From: Oasisia sp. SBJ-2009
Taxonomy: Eukaryota > Annelida > Polychaeta > Sabellida > Siboglinidae
Assembly: GCA_964017155.1 (NCBI GenBank)
Contig: OZ024862.1
Location: 33,883,691 to 33,947,690, forward strand
Reading direction: 5' to 3'
Length of the DNA: 64,000 nt
In this document: piece by piece, positions 25,601-33,190 of the stretch
How positions within the stretch are numbered: position 1 is the first letter of the stretch
How the letters are laid out: each line of letters opens with the position of its first letter
Notes under the pieces: model-generated
Told to the model about the DNA's origin: nothing
Database searches by the model: none
What the model saw: the letters and a program-made list of their open reading frames with translations, nothing else
Made by a program: the position numbers and the translations under genes

Positions 25601-28600
25601 TCAGGATGTTTTTCACAGTGCAACCAGTGTTACTTAGTGACAAAGAAAATTGGGACTGTAAAATGAAGAGTTTTGCTTGTGAAACTTTACCCAGGAATTC
25701 ATGAGTGGGTGAATAGGAAGCTAGTGGAGCCTGTCCCAGGGTCTTGCATGAAAAGGGATATTTTTCTTTTAGTATTATGTCATAACTTCAGCTTAAAATA
25801 CACTGCCAATTATACATCAAATCTCACAACGACTGCACTACTATGTGTGACAATAGGACACATCATTCTGAGATCATTTGACGTTCAGCAATTGCAACTG
25901 CAACTTCCTGAATTGTGCTCATTCATTGTAGTGTTTCTTCAAAGAAAAGATCGACAAATTACTGATTAATTTGCAGTGCACTACTGCCGTTGACCTGGAA
26001 CCTGGTGAAACCTGTTTTCCTGCACCCATCCAAACATTTGAGCCAACTACGAGAGCCAAAGTTTATAATATTCTTGCAATGGCACTATGGATAAAACAGG
26101 CATACTTGATACTCTCTCTACCTACTAAGCAACTAAATGACAATGTGGAAAGTATGGTGCCTATCATCCAGGGCTTTATGCAGGATCAAATTATTGCCAG
26201 TCACATGTTTTGGTTTGCCAGTCACATGTTTTGGTGGACACGTTGATGTTAACTGTTAAGGTAGTTTATAAACTTAAAAATTGTGCCTGATGACCTGAAA
26301 TGGGCTACAAACACACATTTGACACCATTTACACTCACTTTCAAGGCATAACTACCAATATCTATGGTTTTGGAAGACCTTTTTTTTTTTTGCTCCTTCA
26401 TTTTTTGCCCGTCCACAACCCGTCCTCCATATTTCTACCCGTCCATATTCGTTTTTACCCGTCCAAATGACGGGTGGACGGGTCTCTAGATAAAGCTATG
26501 CTATCATCACATATACTACAAACACTTCACTCGAGAAGGCAGTCATGCCTGTACTGCTTAAGCTCGCAGTTGTCCAGCCATTGCTCAAGAAACATGTTCA
26601 GCACTTATTCTGATTGACTTCAGTGCAGTCTTGACATGGTCAACCACAACACAATGGTCCAGCGGCTTCAGTTGTGGCATTGTTGGCAAGGCACTTGCCT
26701 GGCTGTAGTCAAATCTGGGGGGACGGACCCAGCAAGTTGTCATTCATGATGCCTCATCAAATACAACATCTATGATATCTGGTGTCCAGGGTTCAGTGCT
26801 AGGACCACTGCTATTTTCGCTGCTGTTGCCAATTGGCGACATCATTACATTGCAAGAATATCACTGATGACCTGCAGTCGTAATGTCATTTTGATCTCAC
26901 AGCGACAGCATTGGCTGCTACTCTACATCACATGGATGACTGTTTAGATGTTGTCAATCAGTGGATGACATCTAATTACATGTGTATGAATAACAATAAA
27001 ACTGAATTTCTCCCAGTAATACTGAAGATTGCCACAGCTACTGTGCTTGTTGTCAGCACTGTGATACACATAGGGGATGTCACAATTACTGCCTCAAGAT
27101 GTGTTTGTAACCTTGATGTTGTAATTGATCACCACCTCGTTTTAAGAAACAAGTTTCGAGCATCGTCAGTGTGTGTTCATTGAACTTCATTCCACCTCCT
27201 CCATGTCAACAAGACGAGTCGTTACCTCCCAATGACGACAAACGAACATGTGGTCAATGCTGTTATAACATCACGGCTTGACTAGTGTAATTCACTTCTA
27301 TTCAGTATTTCTGTTAGGAAGATTGCTTGAATGCAGAGACTGCACAACTCTGCTGCCAGGTTACAATTACGCCGACCACGGAGCGATAGCGCCATATATA
27401 TATATATATATATATATGTAATATATATAAGGCATGTAAAGTGCTACGAACAATTTATAATTGGATGTGGCACTATATTATTATGATAATTGTATCTTAT
27501 TAAAATTAAGTTCACACTTATACACGGGTAAGAATGTTTAAAACGTATTCACATTATTTGCACTATGTTTATTATTAGTTTTGTTGGGACTATTTCAGTT
27601 ATATTTGTGGATATAAATTGCAATTCCTGTCTGTATATACATACACACTCTTGTCTGGTCAGTCAACACTGACCACTGCCCTACAAGCCGTCTTAATGCA
27701 GACCTCCCAGGATCAATAAAACCATGTAAAATGTGTACGAATTGACAGATCATCATATATGACATGTATGATGATCTCAATAAATAAAATTCACTCAAGG
27801 GATCTTTTTTTATAACTTATCGTCACAAATGTCCCTGATTGTTTACCTCTGAGTGACACGTGTCTTTCAGGAGCTCCAAAGGGTTTGTGGCCCAGTTGAT
27901 GAGAGTGTTCGTAGCCACACCAGAAGCACCAATCAGCATTGAGCTCAATGCCCGAGTGCAGCCTGCGCCCGCCCCTTGCCCGACCTTCCACCCCGACAGT
28001 GACGGCCCAATTCCTCTGTCTCCAGGGCACATTTGGGTCTTGCGACTTCCGTATCTTTTCATGGCAGTACAAATAAACAAGTGCTTCTTTGAGCAATATA
28101 TATGTATTTTTAATGTTTCATTGTTAGGTATAAAATTTATTAGTGTTTTATTAGTATCAGTACAATATTTATGTGTAATGTTCCGTTTGAAGGATATAAA
28201 CAACATTCAGAATAAAATATTGTATTATTCAGAATTAAGTAATTAATGAGACAACAGTTATATGTGTGTCTAAGAACATTCTTCATTGGCTCTGTAGTTC
28301 ATCATATCAATAAAGGTGGATTACAATGTGTTATGTGCAGAGATCAAAGTTAGTTAATTGTGTTTATTGTGAAGATTATAAAAAACGATGTGTTTTTGTT
28401 TGTTATTTGTGTACAAAGAATAATTTTTTATTTTGAAGTTACAAAATATAATATGAAACTCTAAGTTGAACCAACTGCAACACCAGTTAATGTAACCACA
28501 TTTTTGCGGTATTGTTACTGATTATATGTTTTTAGTGCACATCAGTTTTATTTATTTATTTATTGACTTATTTTTTCATTTATTTATGTATTTTTTAACT

Positions 28601-28861
28601 TATTTATTAATTGTAAATTACTTATTTACTTAGTTACTTTTTTCTTATAAATGAATTTATTTATTTATTATATTACATGTAGTTTGACATTTTAAACATA
28701 CACAAATCTTGCCCTGCCTTGACTGTGCCCTCAGCTACATCTACCTGGGTGAGACTGGGCCGTATCTGATGCCCAGCGACCCTCAGCAAGTGGCCGCCTG
28801 TAGGATCCTGAAAGGGCTCTTCACCATCAAAGAGGTGCAGCCACCCACCCAGCAAGGCTGA
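1596..28861 (+). CDS. SMG8: SMG8, nonsense-mediated mRNA decay factor (21 coding exons)
   Basis: Complete SMG8 orthologue. SMG8 binds SMG9 and restrains the PI3K-like kinase SMG1, which phosphorylates UPF1 in nonsense-mediated decay. Exons: 1596-1657, 3031-3151, 3618-3659, 8088-8210, 9394-9477, 10177-10244, 10911-11130, 11722-11810, 12834-12967, 13627-13853, 14680-14819, 15434-15521, 15949-16104, 18779-18931, 19608-19881, 20549-20806, 22860-22991, 23962-24095, 25378-25439, 27871-28050, 28735-28861. They sum to 2874 nt, or 957 residues plus stop; human SMG8 is about 990. Every phase joins, and only intron 12 lacks a GT donor. Landmarks are [10 protein letters not shown] (30-39, start of the G-like domain), [43 protein letters not shown], the CNCGR zinc-type motif (553-557), [16 protein letters not shown] and a C-terminal [13 protein letters not shown]. 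The C-terminal region corresponds to the SMG1-inhibitory part of the family. The order and spacing match the family throughout, so the call is secure; the least certain part is exon 1. Confidence 0.95.
2217..2606. mobile_element. TTAA-flanked MITE, piggyBac-like
   Basis: A 382-bp element (2221-2602) lies between TTAA copies at 2217-2220 and 2603-2606. Its ends are inverted repeats of about 98 bp, starting AGGGGCACTATATGGGATTG, with a few mismatches between arms. TTAA target duplications and G/C-rich termini suit a non-autonomous piggyBac-type element, but no transposase is present, so the superfamily is inferred. It lies in SMG8 intron 1. Confidence 0.85.
3031..3151 (+). CDS. SMG8: SMG8 exon 2 (G-like domain start)
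   Basis: Encodes [18 protein letters not shown] and continues to NRDIFL, aligning with the family's conserved first beta strand and P-loop-like GKS. Acceptor TTTCATAG, donor TTG|GTATGT, phase 2 to 0. A longer open frame here reads another phase and is spurious. Confidence 0.93.
3236..3329 (+). mobile_element. LINE 3' tail remnant (AATCTTGTTA type)
   Basis: The stretch has cacctggcgtctagggtg, then a spacer and AATCTTGTTGAATCTTGTTAAATCT. The same arrangement follows the stop codon of the CR1-like reverse transcriptase near 30650-30735, so this is probably a truncated 3' end of the same LINE family. Confidence 0.65.
3364..3426. repeat. 16-bp tandem repeat, 4 copies
   Basis: About four copies of CAGTGCTATAATTGGT in SMG8 intron 2. 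Confidence 0.9.
3618..3659 (+). CDS. SMG8: SMG8 exon 3 (42-nt microexon)
   Basis: Fourteen codons, [14 protein letters not shown], phase 0 to 0, with acceptor TTTTTGCAG and donor AAT|GTGAGT. It lies where the family has a long, poorly conserved acidic loop, so homology cannot confirm it. Skipping it keeps the frame, so it may be optional. Confidence 0.65.
4106..7750. mobile_element. 3.6-kb element with 16-bp inverted ends and an iterated 14-bp motif
   Basis: AGCTGGGCAATTCCAT at 4106-4121 is the exact reverse complement of 7735-7750. The interior carries GTAATTCCGTTACC, always in the same orientation, at 4470, 5439 (one base short), 5460, 5646 and 7721. A 19-bp stretch near 5803 recurs inverted near 7683. 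No clear target duplication is seen. Short frames inside (near 6039-6525 and 7176-7662) are broken and match no transposase I recognise. It fills most of SMG8 intron 3. I infer a DNA-transposon-like or composite insertion of unknown superfamily. Confidence 0.5.
6039..6383 (+). pseudogene. Unrecognised 114-codon open frame inside the 3.6-kb element
   Basis: The frame reads [12 protein letters not shown] to an acidic VDSVDETPG. In the next frame, [20 protein letters not shown] continues as a clear membrane-spanning stretch, suggesting one frameshift inside a once-coding region. The DGWW-plus-membrane arrangement faintly recalls the start of monocarboxylate-transporter proteins, but this is too weak to name. 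Confidence 0.25.
8088..8210 (+). CDS. SMG8: SMG8 exon 4
   Basis: Encodes [20 protein letters not shown] to ISQS, phase 0 to 0, matching the family segment in which a Tyr-rich loop precedes a beta strand and helix of the G-like domain. Acceptor CTTTTAG, donor TCG|GTGAGT. Confidence 0.93.
8244..8603 (+). mobile_element. tRNA-derived SINE
   Basis: A tRNA-like head has an A-box-like region (TGGTCCAGGTGTAGAGC) and a B box GGGTTCGAATCC (8319-8330). An unrelated body follows, then a tail TGCGCTATATAAGAAC ending in a T run near 8601. The tail resembles the 3' end of the LINE at 44757-45422 (GGCGCTATATAAG), the usual sign of a SINE mobilised by a LINE partner. No intact tRNA fold, so it is not a functional tRNA gene. 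It lies in SMG8 intron 4. Confidence 0.8.
9036..9342. repeat. GT-rich microsatellite
   Basis: Imperfect GT, GTAT and GCGT repeats in SMG8 intron 4, about 50 bases before the exon 5 acceptor. They are the source of His/Thr-rich minus-strand frames. Confidence 0.95.
9394..9477 (+). CDS. SMG8: SMG8 exon 5
   Basis: Encodes [20 protein letters not shown] then FTVSHILL, the conserved hydrophobic helix and strand of the G-like domain. Phase 0 to 0, donor CTG|GTATGT. Confidence 0.95.
10177..10244 (+). CDS. SMG8: SMG8 exon 6
   Basis: Encodes [20 protein letters not shown] and STR. It continues the family motif in which a hydrophobic strand is followed by a helix. Acceptor CTTGTAG, donor AG|GTACGT, phase 2. 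Confidence 0.93.
10911..11130 (+). CDS. SMG8: SMG8 exon 7
   Basis: Encodes [20 protein letters not shown] and [14 protein letters not shown], a strong family signature. A Gly/Pro/Ser-rich low-complexity loop follows, where vertebrate proteins also have a variable insert. Donor CAG|GTACAA, phase 0. Confidence 0.96.
11722..11810 (+). CDS. SMG8: SMG8 exon 8
   Basis: Encodes [20 protein letters not shown] and [10 protein letters not shown], a near-invariant helical motif of SMG8. Acceptor TGTCACAG, donor AG|GTGGGT, phase 2. Confidence 0.96.
12834..12967 (+). CDS. SMG8: SMG8 exon 9
   Basis: Encodes [18 protein letters not shown] to [13 protein letters not shown], matching the family. Ends in phase 1 at ACAG|GTGGGC. 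Confidence 0.96.
13140..13405. repeat. 17-18-bp AT-rich tandem repeat
   Basis: About fifteen degenerate copies of AAATGTGCAAATATTTT in SMG8 intron 9. Confidence 0.88.
13627..13853 (+). CDS. SMG8: SMG8 exon 10
   Basis: Begins [20 protein letters not shown] and ends [31 protein letters not shown]. The second part is among the best conserved blocks of the family. Phase 1 to 0, donor GAG|GTGAAC. Confidence 0.96.
14130..14265. repeat. GT-rich microsatellite
   Basis: Imperfect GT/GCAT repeats in SMG8 intron 10. Confidence 0.93.
14680..14819 (+). CDS. SMG8: SMG8 exon 11
   Basis: Encodes [20 protein letters not shown] to [13 protein letters not shown], matching the family helices. Acceptor TGTTGTAG, donor AG|GTAACT, phase 2. 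Confidence 0.95.
15434..15521 (+). CDS. SMG8: SMG8 exon 12 (GC splice donor)
   Basis: Encodes [29 protein letters not shown]. The exon must end at 15521 to join exon 13 in frame with the conserved [14 protein letters not shown] block. The intron then begins AAG|GCATGT, a GC-AG intron. No GT nearby preserves the conserved reading. Confidence 0.92.
15949..16104 (+). CDS. SMG8: SMG8 exon 13
   Basis: Encodes [20 protein letters not shown] to [11 protein letters not shown], a strong family block. Phase 0 to 0, donor AATGAG|GTACAC. The last 35 bases of this exon and its donor are the seed of the intronic minisatellite that follows. Confidence 0.96.
16105..17130 (+). repeat. 46-bp minisatellite built from the exon 13 donor junction
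   Basis: About 20 tandem copies of a 46-bp unit: GTACACAGTCTCTCTCAG plus TCTCACCGGCAACCACTG plus TCTCAATGAG. The unit is the last part of exon 13 joined to the start of intron 13, so each copy restores AATGAG|GTACA, a potential 5' splice site. A non-repeat AT-rich insert interrupts the array at about 16703-16785, and the last copies are more diverged. Reading past the true donor meets TGA at 16147-16149. Confidence 0.95.
17251..18084 (+). mobile_element. TIR element with a broken THAP-domain exon (P-element-like)
   Basis: Inverted ends of about 95 bp lie at 17251-17347 and 17989-18084, sharing TAACAATTTCCACATATACT. The interior carries a decayed THAP DNA-binding domain. THAP domains occur in P-element-type transposases and related host proteins. 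I infer a non-autonomous P-like relic; no 8-bp target duplication is evident. It lies in SMG8 intron 13. Confidence 0.75.
17600..17790 (+). pseudogene. Decayed THAP zinc-finger exon
   Basis: ATG at 17600 reads [12 protein letters not shown] and then a stop. After a frame change, the sequence reads [20 protein letters not shown] and stops at 17788. This reproduces the C-x4-C start (CSAYGC) and the later C-x2-H-F (CAVHF) of a C2CH THAP domain. The frameshift and stops make it non-functional as it stands. Confidence 0.7.
18008..18190. repeat. 104-bp tandem duplication of the TIR-element right end
   Basis: The terminal repeat from 18008 recurs at 18112 with the same orientation, period 104 bp, ending near 18186. 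The first 75 bases are essentially identical, so the duplication is recent relative to the decay of the two ends. Confidence 0.88.
18388..18516. repeat. 10-bp tandem repeat (ATGACACCAC)
   Basis: About thirteen copies of ATGACACCAC and GTGACACCAC in SMG8 intron 13. Several junctions form the palindrome CACGTG. Confidence 0.92.
18779..18931 (+). CDS. SMG8: SMG8 exon 14 (CNCGR motif)
   Basis: Starts [10 protein letters not shown], has a Gly/Glu-rich loop, then [20 protein letters not shown]. The Cys-Asn-Cys-Gly-Arg with RDDPF is diagnostic of SMG8. Phase 0 to 0, acceptor TGTCGTAG, donor AAG|GTAGGC. Confidence 0.97.
18962..19165. repeat. CA/ACATGTAC-rich microsatellite
   Basis: Imperfect CACACATGTACACATGCAAG repeats just after the exon 14 donor. 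The source of Cys/Val/Met-rich spurious frames. Confidence 0.93.
19608..19881 (+). CDS. SMG8: SMG8 exon 15
   Basis: Begins [20 protein letters not shown] and ends [12 protein letters not shown], both family signatures. The middle is a variable Ser/Thr-rich linker. Ends in phase 1 at CTCG|GTAGGA. Confidence 0.96.
20549..20806 (+). CDS. SMG8: SMG8 exon 16
   Basis: Begins QSADSNSFG and includes [20 protein letters not shown] and [13 protein letters not shown]. The open frame beginning upstream at 20401 is intron read-through. Phase 1 to 1, donor TCTG|GTAAGG. Confidence 0.95.
20930..21000 (+). CDS. Candidate alternative SMG8 terminal exon
   Basis: After acceptor ATTCTTAG, a phase-1-compatible frame reads [22 protein letters not shown] and TGA at 20998-21000. 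It would join exon 16 in frame. ATTAAA, a variant poly(A) signal, follows at 21161. The segment is absent from the family consensus, so it is either an alternative last exon giving a protein cut at about residue 770, or a chance frame. Confidence 0.3.
21250..22735 (+). repeat. 25-bp minisatellite, about 59 copies
   Basis: Unit CACATGTCCACTCTGTCG plus TCAGCGT, with GTCAG/ATCAG and GCGT/GTGT variants. Because 25 is not a multiple of three and the unit has no stop in any phase, all three forward frames stay open and give a 25-residue Cys/His/Ser repeat. These frames are artefacts. Lies in SMG8 intron 16, ending about 120 bases before the exon 17 acceptor. Confidence 0.97.
22860..22991 (+). CDS. 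SMG8: SMG8 exon 17
   Basis: Encodes [20 protein letters not shown] and a Lys/Ser-rich tail to SRKSQK. The [13 protein letters not shown] block is a family signature. Phase 1 to 1, acceptor TGTTAAG, donor AAAG|GTGAGT. Confidence 0.95.
23126..23961 (+). repeat. 38-bp minisatellite built from the exon 18 acceptor junction
   Basis: About 22 copies of a 38-bp unit: AGCTGAGTGATGTGATGG plus TGAGGTGTGTTGTGTTACAG. The last copy is the true 3' splice site and first bases of exon 18, so every unit carries TTGTGTTACAG|AGCTGAGTGATG. Using any upstream copy reads [13 protein letters not shown] and then TGA. Confidence 0.95.
23962..24095 (+). CDS. SMG8: SMG8 exon 18
   Basis: Encodes [20 protein letters not shown] and [14 protein letters not shown], matching the conserved GFEYE and CSGPDK blocks of the family. 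Its first 22 bases are the final unit of the upstream 38-bp minisatellite. Phase 1 to 0, donor AAG|GTACAC. Confidence 0.96.
24150..24770. repeat. 67-bp pyrimidine-rich minisatellite, about 9 copies
   Basis: Unit of 67 bp (CACTCCGGTTGTGTTTTCCT, then CTTTCCCCCCTCCC, then TTGTTCCCACCACC, then TTTTCCCTATCCCAG), nearly identical between copies. It lies 55 bases inside SMG8 intron 18. Each copy has a polypyrimidine run followed by CCCAG, so it may mimic 3' splice sites. The long Pro/Ser/Phe frames are artefacts. Confidence 0.95.
25378..25439 (+). CDS. SMG8: SMG8 exon 19
   Basis: Encodes [20 protein letters not shown], the conserved LNSDMPLY block. Phase 0 to 2, donor AG|GTGAGT. Confidence 0.95.
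26527..27485 (+). mobile_element. Degenerate L2/CR1-like LINE with 3' tail
   Basis: Broken reverse-transcriptase pieces appear in order: IDFSAV and [24 protein letters not shown] (the SGVPQGSVLGP motif), [20 protein letters not shown], and [16 protein letters not shown]. An AT run and a tail (GTGCTACGAACAATTTATAA, GGATGTGGCACTATATTATT) follow at 27430-27485. Multiple stops and frameshifts. It lies in SMG8 intron 19. The same tail recurs at 62703-62757. Confidence 0.8.
27871..28050 (+). CDS. SMG8: SMG8 exon 20
   Basis: Encodes [40 protein letters not shown] and GHIWVLRLP. Ends in phase 2 at CTTCC|GTATCT. That donor is the only one that gives [13 protein letters not shown], aligning gap-free with the family. 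Confidence 0.95.
28735..28861 (+). CDS. SMG8: SMG8 exon 21 (stop)
   Basis: Encodes [20 protein letters not shown] and [20 protein letters not shown], then TGA at 28859-28861. The conserved C-terminus of SMG8 is intact. Acceptor GCCCTCAG. Confidence 0.95.
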
Positions 28862-28962
28862 CCACACAGTGGACATGAGAACTGATGAGAACATTCTGAA
28901 TGGTCATGTAGTGATATCTCAATCTACTGAACACCATAGATGTGGCCAAGTGATGAGATTTA

Positions 28963-28968
28963 ATTAAA
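28963..28968 (+). terminator. Candidate SMG8 poly(A) signal ATTAAA
   Basis: ATTAAA about 100 bases after the stop, followed by a GT/T-rich stretch. This is the nearest recognised variant; no AATAAA lies closer. Confidence 0.5.
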
Positions 28969-29095
28969 TTGTGTTTTGTGATATTCTGCATATAAATATA
29001 AAGTCATTTTCCAGATAAAAGTGTGTTGTGGTGTTTTGTAACTAAGGTCTTTCAGTTCTAGAGTACGGTCAGTTTCTTGAGTGCTCTCTGCCTGT

Positions 29096-29728
<633 letters not shown>

Positions 29729-29937
29729 TCCTTCTCCCCCCTCTCTTTGGCACAATAATTTGTTTCTGTAACTGCAAGGTATACAATAAATGTATTGCCA
29801 GTCTGCTATTGGAAGACGCATTTTATTTGCCGTCTTTAACTGCCTTTCTGTTTCTTTAGACTGTGTCTGATAAGATCGTATTTTTTCTGTCCAGTGACGT
29901 TAGGGCCTTCAGTGTTATGATTGGCCAAATTATTTCT

Positions 29938-30735
29938 TTTAGAAAAAGTTTTGCTGTTTAATTATGGGAAGTGTAAGTGCCTCCACACAGGACATGGAAA
30001 TGAAGATGCACAATATACAATGGGTACTAAATACTACCGTAAAGGAAAAGGACTTAGGGTTAACTATTAGTGCTGATATGAAGGTATCCGAACAGTGTGC
30101 AATTGCAGCAGCAAAGGGAAACCAAATTCTTGGATTAATTAGGCGAAATATAGTGCACAAGGAAAAAGAACTAATAATACCGCTGTACAAAACAACAGTT
30201 AGGCCTCATTTAGAATATTGCATACAGGCATGGAGGCCATATCGCCAGAAGGATATTGATATACTAGAAAGAGTACAAAGAAGAGCAACCAAAATGATAC
30301 AAAAACTCAGGAATATTAGTTATGAAATGCGTCTAAAAGAATGTGGATTAACAACACTAGAAACCAAGAGATTGAGAGGAGATCAGATAGAAGTTTTTAA
30401 AATATTGAATGGGTATGAAAATATTGACAGAAATATTTTTTTCTCTGTTAAAGAAGAGAGAAGGACTAGAGGACATGGAATTACATTAGCAAAGAAGCAG
30501 TGTAGACTAGATATTAGAACATTTTCACAAAGAACAGTAAATGAATGGAACAGATTATCGGCTGATTGTGTAGGTGCTAGTAGTGTTAATATGTTTAAAA
30601 ATAAAATTGACATGTACCTAAGAAGGGCTGGGTACATTTAGATAGATAGGTTGGACTCTCGAAAGGGCTTCCTTGTCCACCTGCCATCTAGAGTTGATTC
30701 TCTAGGTGGCAATCTTGTTAAATCTTGTTAAATCT
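29938..30735 (+). mobile_element. 5'-truncated CR1-like LINE with 3' UTR
   Basis: The end of a LINE reverse transcriptase is followed by a short 3' UTR with inverted CACCTGCCATCTAGAG / CTCTAGGTGGCA and the terminal direct repeat AATCTTGTTAAATCTTGTTA. This layout, a short 3' UTR and a small terminal repeat rather than poly(A), fits CR1-clade elements. The insertion lies between SMG8 and the protease gene. Confidence 0.85.
29964..30641 (+). pseudogene. CR1-like reverse transcriptase, C-terminal 226 codons
   Basis: An uninterrupted frame covers the thumb and C-terminal part of a non-LTR reverse transcriptase: VKEKDLGLTISADMK (the LGV.ID..L block), IIPLYKTTVRPHLEYCIQAW, ERVQRRATKMI, LKECGLTTLETKRLRGDQIE and RTVNEWNRLSADCVGASSVN. 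The catalytic YADD region and endonuclease are missing, so it cannot act on its own. The intact frame suggests a fairly young insertion. Confidence 0.85.
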
Positions 30736-31190
30736 TATTTGACTGAAGTGTTCATAACTTTGCTCAAGCAAAATTGTGGTGCACCTGGATGTCGTGTGAT
30801 TTAATAACGTGAGTTATCAAAGGAACATACCCCCCTAATGAGAACCCTAAAATTCAATGAACTGCTGCGCAATGCTCATAGAGCATCCTGCCAATTAGCG
30901 CGATACACAACTGAGATTTGCCAGTTATAAAACACAAGCAGAAGCCGCGCTTTCACGCTGGGTATAACCGACGAGAACATAGTCTTCTAAACAACATGTT
31001 AATTATATGACATTGTAATGTAATCGGTCATTACGCTGCTCCTCTGAACTTTCTGGCATTTTCTCCAAGACCACAATCGCGAACAACTCGGGGTGCACTT
31101 GAGCAACTGTATCCATGCCATTAAGTCTCAGTATTAATTAACCCATTTGACACGCAATCATTGCCTCCAGAGTTGGTCATTATGTGACGC
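30736..31190. other. Intergenic, nothing recognised
   Basis: Unique sequence between the LINE and the protease promoter region. I see no coding signal. Confidence 0.5.
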
Positions 31191-31376
31191 CCGCTTTGTA
31201 ATATTGTGAACAGTTACCATAGTGTCATTGTCGCGACTGAATTGCACTTCAATTAAAAATTCGACCAAAGCCATCCAGCCGAACGATCGCTAATAAACAC
31301 TGGCGTCGTCGATTCCATGGCACGCTTGACTGACCCCCGTCTTGCCACGGCCCGTCCGCGTCTATTTCTAGGCCTT
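31191..31376 (+). promoter_or_regulatory. Upstream promoter region of the protease gene
   Basis: CpG-containing unique sequence upstream of the TATA box. A diverged copy of 31191-31320 (GCTTTGTAATATTGTGAACA, CTGAATTGCACTTCA) occurs at 33233-33354. Confidence 0.4.
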
Positions 31377-31382
31377 TATAAA
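31377..31382 (+). promoter_or_regulatory. TATA box of the protease gene
   Basis: TATAAA in GGCCTTTATAAACAAG, about 30 bases before TCCGTTATTAGAGGCG, a plausible start site. It precedes a segment ending in a good splice donor. Confidence 0.5.
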
Positions 31383-31404
31383 CAAGTCGGTCCGACTCCT
31401 TCCG

Positions 31405-31542
31405 TTATTAGAGGCGTGTCTTTAGGGTGAGAACCACGAGCGAGTTTCAGCCCAGGTCGGAAGAGGTTCGCCGGTGAACTACAGAACATCGCACGCGGGG
31501 CCCGCAGACTTCACGCAAACGACTCGCTCAACCTCTCTAAAG
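31405..31542 (+). other. Probable non-coding first exon of the protease gene
   Basis: About 138 bases downstream of the TATA box, ending AAAG|GTGCGTG. It has no long open frame and the next acceptor (GTGTGCAG at 36404) precedes the signal-peptide start, so I read it as 5' UTR with a 4.9-kb intron. A diverged copy (TTATTAGAGGCGTGTTCTAG) lies at 51105-51195. Confidence 0.5.
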
Positions 31543-31684
31543 GTGCGTGTATGTGTTTTCGGTATTCTGCGTGGACGCTTTTCTGAACATTGTCGATTCT
31601 AAATTTTGCTGAGCACAGGTTAAGTCTTTGGATGAAACGCGGCCACTGTTTGTTCCAGGCGTTGTCAGAAATATGAACACGTTT

Positions 31685-31980
31685 ATGTGTTGTTATCTTA
31701 GCGAATATGATCAGAAGAAACAAGATTTCGTGTTGTTATCTTAGTGAATATTATCAGAAGTAACAAGATTTCGTGTTGTTATCTTAGTGAATATTATCAG
31801 AAGTAACAAGATTACATTGTTTATATCCTTAGCGAACATTATCAGAAGTAGCAAGATTACGTGTTGTTATCTTAGCTAACGTTAACATAAATAAGAACAA
31901 GATTACGTGTTGTTACCTTTCGCGAACATTATCAGAAGAACAACTTTACGTGTTATTATACGAACATGATCAGAAAAAAA
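31685..31980. repeat. 43-bp tandem repeat, about 7 copies
   Basis: Unit CGTGTTGTTATCTTAGTGAA plus TATTATCAGAAGTAACAAGATTT, diverging toward the 3' side. Lies in the first intron of the protease gene. Confidence 0.92.
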
Positions 31981-32939
31981 AGAATAAGTTTACGTGCTGT
32001 TATCTCAGCGACCATTATTGGAACACTGCAACTGTGCGACCGTTTTAGAGATGGTGTCGTTTGGTGGTGTTTTGAACGTTTCTTCAATGATATGTGTTCA
32101 ACACGTCTAGACTTTGGCCATATGTTGCTGTGTGGCATTTATGTTACATACAGGGCCTGGGATAGACGGGCCGGCAAGTTGGCCGTAACCGACCAGTTGT
32201 CAATACCGAAATGTAATTGCGCAACCCGTTGTAATGGGAATAAACCCTTGCGTTAATTTATGAGATACTCATATATTCGGGCGATCGGAATCCCGGAAGT
32301 TATGGATATATTAACAGCATTGAGCGGGCGGGCGGAATCGAGTTTAGAGAGAGGTCACAGAGAGTAGAGAAGATAGGTTTTAAAACGTTAGGTCCTTCCA
32401 GCGTCGAGGAACGCTACATACCTATACACGGTTTCGTTGCATAATGAGCAAGTTACTTAACCAGAGTATTATAGTTTACGGTAGAGTTCAATAAGTCGGA
32501 ATGCGTTGGACGTGGCAGTTAGAAATAGCCCCCAACAAACGCGTATTGAGGAATTCCCCCTTTGTGAGAGGGTAATAGCTTGTAGGGGTGACGTAACAAT
32601 ACCCACCAGACCGTAAAGCCGCATCGAGGCATCAATGCACTAATGTCAACAGTGAGTTTCTATGCTATTCCGAGACATAATGGCAAGGTCATCAGTACTA
32701 TGGAGAAATGTCCTCTGAGTAGAGTTACGTTCTATTTAGGGAAGTGTTTGTAATACCTGCAACATTCGAACATTAATATCTTTTCATTAAATCCTATCCA
32801 GCTTTTCGCTTTTTCACACGCGTGGAAGTGTTTGTGTTAATCACATTATTCTCAGTTGTTAATTCCTTGCTGACGAAGAATCAGTCTTTTTTATTAAACT
32901 GGTCAACTGGTTATTACGCAGAATGTTATTATTTTAAAT

Positions 32940-33190
32940 GATTATGACCATGAGAGGGGAAGTTCACCTGTGGTGATTGATCTTTGGAAGATTACTCTGA
33001 GAGCTGGGGCTAATTCATTGGCAGCAAGTTGCAATATTCTTGCTGGTACATCATCGGGTCCTGTAGATTTGTTTGGTTTTAACTCGTGTAGTAATTTGCA
33101 AACTTCTTTGTTGTGATGGTAATGTCAGGCATAGCTGGTATGTTTGAGGACAGTTCTTTTGGAAAGTCGGTGTTTTCTTTTTTCGTCATT
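32940..33190 (-). mobile_element. LINE reverse-transcriptase fragment
   Basis: On the minus strand the sequence reads NIPAMPDITITT and, after one frameshift, EVCKLLHELKPNKSTGPDDV, PARILQLAANELAPALRVIF and RSITTGELPLSWS. This is the N-terminal reverse-transcriptase block (K..GPD.VP, LP..W) of a CR1/Jockey-type element. Truncated on both sides. Confidence 0.85.

Noticed and set aside
25673..26246. Two adjacent open frames of 98 and 91 codons
   Set aside because: They lie in SMG8 intron 19, show no family similarity, and have intron-like composition.
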